Made by a program: the position numbers and the translations under genes. Below are positions 60,302 through 64,000 of a stretch of DNA of 64,000 bases, piece after piece. How positions within the stretch are numbered: position 1 is the first letter of the stretch; the number at the start of each line of letters is the position of its first letter. The notes below the pieces were generated by a model. The model did not search any database and was not told the origin of the DNA. It was given only the letters and a program-made list of their open reading frames with translations. Source of the DNA: Paraspadella gotoi (Eukaryota; Chaetognatha); assembly GCA_051294375.1 (NCBI GenBank), contig CM119267.1:17834992-17898991 (forward strand). Reading direction: 5' to 3'.

Positions 60302-61768
60302 CGTTGGCTCACCTAATCAGCCATTCACAGCGTTTCGCGCGCCGGATGCACATCACCATAAACTCTACGTGACGAAATAGAAAACGTCGTGGATTCACCG
60401 GCGTCGCGTCTGGGAGACGTAGTCGAAAATGGGGGCCAGTTTACATTCGAATTGTAATGGGGAATGAGTAGTACATCCGGAAAATGGTACAATGGGAGAA
60501 ATACTTCGATATCGTAATGGTGGATAAGCGTAACATTTTGATTATAGCATGAAAAGAAGATTGGGATAAAATGACGTTGGTTGTTTTTATTTATAAGTAA
60601 AAACAATAACTAGTAATAACTATTACTAATGACATATCGAAATATACTTTTACCCACCTTGCTACTTTGTCTCTTTGTTACAATGAAAAGTTAGAATCAG
60701 ATGTTTTTTCTAGGTATTGTAAATGATAAGAATCGGTCTAATTTTTTAAACTTAACGTCAATAATCGTATTTTATTTCGACTCTTTCCTTTTTGCGATTA
60801 ACAATTTCATTAAAGGACGGATCGCGGTTCCATTCTGGAGTCGCTCCGTCTCACGGCGCGTCACTCCTTCAATGCAAATGGGATGTTTGCGGCGTGGCGC
60901 GCAAATTGACACAAATTAACGCGTCGGCTTGTACATAATTACGGACGAACGAGATTCGATTCGTCGGCTGATTAAGAATTCTTAGCCTCGATTTCGCATA
61001 CAAATTGTAGCAAAAAAAAAAAAGAGAAAAATAAATTCAAAACGAGGCCCCAGATACGATTAATTTAAAAGGGGGAAAAAAAATATGCATGATTTGTTCT
61101 TTGGAAAAAATGTTAAGATAGAATTTAGCGGTTGACTCTTGACGAGCTAACAATTATAATTTAATCATCGTCGAACGTGAGCGGACTAATCACCGATGAC
61201 CTGGCTCGACCCCTGAGGGGCAGAGGTGAACTTTTTGACACCGGTGGCGATAAAGGCGTCACGAAGAGGAGACTCATGGTCGTCTTTCGGGCGACGAAGT
61301 GTTGCGAGAGAAGGCTTGTGACTTGTGATGGTAGAGTGAAGATAAATATTCCAAATATTGACGGAGAAACGAAATTTAAGAAATCAAAAACGTAATGTAT
61401 TATCAAATAAAACAAGTTCAGCCAAACGAATGATCACCATTGAACGAAATTAATTCGATTCAAACTCTCACGCTTTTTCTTGTTTATTAACGAAGGAATC
61501 GAACAGGAGAAAAAAAGTCGCTACCTTCGATTCAATTACCCGACGCAAAAAAAGAAAAACGAAAAAAAAAAACGCGCGTACGCATCGATTCTCCTGGCGA
61601 GCGAGGAGGAAAACGAAGAAAAACCAAAACAACAACGGAATGCGCCAAAGAGGTCGGGCCCGGTAGTTTTTATGGCAATGCGTGCTCGCTCTCCTCTCTC
61701 TCCCCTCTACCGTATGATTGCTAAATCGGCCACTGGCCAAGGGTGGGTGAGGGGAAAAGGGGGGTATG

Positions 61769-61842
<74 letters not shown>

Positions 61843-62582
61843 AAGAGAGAGAGAGAGAGAGAGGAGAGAGTCCCGACGGCAGCTCCGATACCTCGACGGA
61901 CTTTATTGCTTCGCTACACGTAGAACATAAACCTTTTCGGCACAAGATGTCCGGCGACCGGGCGGAAGGTTGGGAGGTGCGAGGGGGTTTGGGTGATCCG
62001 CGGAAAAAGTGGGATTTGATCGGAGAAGTGAGAAAGGAAAGGAATGATAGGGTGGGAAGATAGAATAAGGGTGAAAAGAGTTGTTAATATAAGTGAAAAA
62101 AGGATAACAGAAATTAAAAAGAGGTAAAGAAAGAAGATGAGTGAAGAAAGGACAATGAAACCGTTAATATTTAAAAAATTTGCCGTTAAAACGAAACGGT
62201 AATGGGAAGTAAGGCAGATAATGTAAAGGGCAGAGTGAAAGGGGGAGGAGTAAAGACTTAAGAATATGGCGGCGGGAAAAAAAAAAAAAAGTGAAAAGAG
62301 ATAAATTTTGGTTTTTTGACGTGAGACGGAAGAAAAAGGTCGAAGCGAAAAAGGGTGAGGATTCGCGAATATAATCACGTGGTGGGCGACAGAAGATGTC
62401 GAAGCCATCGGCGGTGGGAAACTGGCTTCGTGTGGAACCCATAGTTTGGCGTGGGCGGAGTGTGGGCGGAGTGTGGTAGCCGCGGTGGAGAGTGAGGTCG
62501 GGGATGTTTTCGAGCGCCGGGAAATGGGGGGGGAAAGAAACAGGATTCTGGACTCAAGCAGATAACCGATGAAGTTGTGTGA

Positions 62583-62620
<38 letters not shown>

Positions 62621-62624
62621 AGAG

Positions 62625-62686
<62 letters not shown>

Positions 62687-64000
62687 GAGAGCACAGAAAA
62701 CAAAATGAGAAACAGAAAGAAAGGAATACCAGAGAAAAAACTGCAAGAACCTGCAGGAATGACAATAATAAACAGAGCGGAAAAAGGTTTATTTCTTTGA
62801 GAGAACAAAAATAGGGCGGGCGAAGGAGAAGATTAAAGAGAGGGACACAAGGCAAAGGAGAAGGCGAAGGCGAAAGCGAAGGCGAAGACTAAGGCGAAGA
62901 CTAAAATTTTGAGAAAGGTGAGGGAAGAGCAAAGGCGACAACGAAGATGAAAGAGAAAACAAAAGCAAGGCAAAAGAGAAGACGAGCGAAATAGACGAAA
63001 ACAAAGGCGAAGAGGCAACAGGCGAAGAGCAAAAGGCGAAGAGCAAAAGGGCGAAGAGCAAAGGCGAAGAGCAAAGGCGAATAGGCAAAGGCGAAGAGCA
63101 AAGGCGAAGAGCAAAGGCGAAATTCAGCGAAAGAAGCGAAATGAGATTCGACGAAGGATAACGTTTTTTTTTTTCCATTTGATGCCAGTAATAAACTCTG
63201 AATCGCCGAACGACCGAGCGACACCGACGCCGCTAAAAAATGAGACGTAATATTTTATAAAAAAGAGGAGGAGGAGGAGGAGGAGGAAGGAGTTAGTACG
63301 AGATGGGCGTGGCAACCGAGAGTTTACGCGCCACGAGGTCTCCAGGCGCGAGACGTGTGTTTATTGTGGTCTACTTATTTTTTAATTTAATGCGTTGGGT
63401 TTTTTGATCCACTTTTATTTTGTCTGTTTATTTTGATCCAGTCTTTTTTTTTTGGTGGGGCGGGGCGTGGGAAGTCGTTCCCGCCAAAGTAAGCGGGATG
63501 GAGGTGAGGAGCGGGGAGATGATTGTGGGGCGAAAGAGGGAGTAGGGTGCGGGCTGGGGGGGGGGAACTTCGTCGTCGGAAAATCGTCTTTTCCTCGTCG
63601 ATGATGAACGAGGTCGAACGTGAGTAGACGAAAGAGGCCGAATCCGAGCCGGAGGTGGACCCGACCTGGATGCGGCGCCGAATTGAAGTGGCGGCGCCGA
63701 ACCCGAGTGCGGCGCCGAACCGGGAGAGCAGAACGCGAGCTGAATCGAGACAGTGAATCAGTCAAAAATTAGACGAAAAAAAAAAAAAAAGCTAATTCAT
63801 CGACCTTTTATCGCCAAGTCGTCCGTCTATCGTAACAACGCCAAAGGTGAATTCGTCAAGCTTAACCAGCCAGGTCCCTTCCCGATGGCGCCGCTCTATT
63901 CCACTGGACCCCACGGCGAAGCTTGTTTCCGGGTTTCAAAAAGGCAGCACGAACGATGGAAAGGAAGAAGGTTAATGAATTTAACCCCCGTCGTCGTTGT
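57530..64000 (+). repeat. D3b: direct match to D1 about 14,830-24,970, without the 3.65-kb insertion
   Basis: Collinear with D1 from the GATTCCCCATC segment on, with many small indels. The insertion site is uninterrupted at 62,410-62,417. It contains GA arrays at 58,475-58,632, 59,427-59,512, 60,205-60,300, 61,765-61,871 and 62,580-62,690, a CT array at 59,092-59,217, the 13-bp minisatellite at 62,995-63,122 and the GGCGCC array at 63,667-63,722. It continues past the window end. Confidence 0.9.

Overview
The window is repeat-dominated eukaryotic DNA, most likely from an invertebrate. It has long dinucleotide (GA/CT)n arrays every 1-2 kb, CGA/GTC triplet arrays, AT-rich single-copy stretches, foldback and Helentron-like non-autonomous transposons, and runs of N. 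There is no bacterial-style gene packing, operon or ribosome-binding site. I recognise no protein-coding gene, rRNA, tRNA or CRISPR array. Almost every long open frame is a low-complexity reading of a microsatellite (Arg-Glu, Leu-Ser, poly-Asp, poly-Val) or runs through N. The species cannot be named from this sequence.

Layout. 1-10,123 is single-copy in the window: a purine-rich block, triplet and GAAC arrays, and a CpG-rich block at 7,570-8,420. 10,124-29,017 is a complex unit here called D1. 29,043-47,590 is a second, rearranged rendering of it (D2): a direct piece (matching D1 16,766-17,775), then an inverted piece (matching D1 17,817 back to 10,124), then a direct piece (matching D1 17,818 to about 28,990). 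47,590-56,966 is single-copy: two CpG-rich, possibly exonic zones and a complex tandem array. 56,967-64,000 is a third rendering (D3): a short piece matching D1 24,655-25,215, followed by a long piece matching D1 from about 14,830 to 24,970, still running at the window edge.

How to read the three renderings. They differ mainly by single-base indels and broken homopolymers. Clean and noisy tracts alternate. Three of the six N runs are exactly 25 long. The reverse-complement stretch 30,071 to about 31,530 carries the same idiosyncratic interruptions as D1 16,358-17,817. This is best explained by one underlying locus, or two haplotypes, rendered several times by scaffolding and long-read gap filling. 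True segmental duplication is the less likely alternative.

Real biology is still visible when the renderings are compared. D1 carries a 3.65-kb insertion (19,710-23,363) flanked by an 8-bp target duplication GGCGGTGG; D3 has the uninterrupted site. That insertion has GC-rich ends built of CCCC(A/T)GGGG dyads and contains a nested 2.15-kb TA-flanked foldback element with CAGTAT ends. D2 carries a 0.98-kb AT-rich foldback element at 41,857-42,835, absent at the matching places in D1 and D3. Two related copies of a hairpin-ended element with a GTCY array (10,381-10,753 and 11,721-12,056), plus a second hairpin of similar design at 54,768, look like Helentron-associated (HINE/pearl-type) elements.
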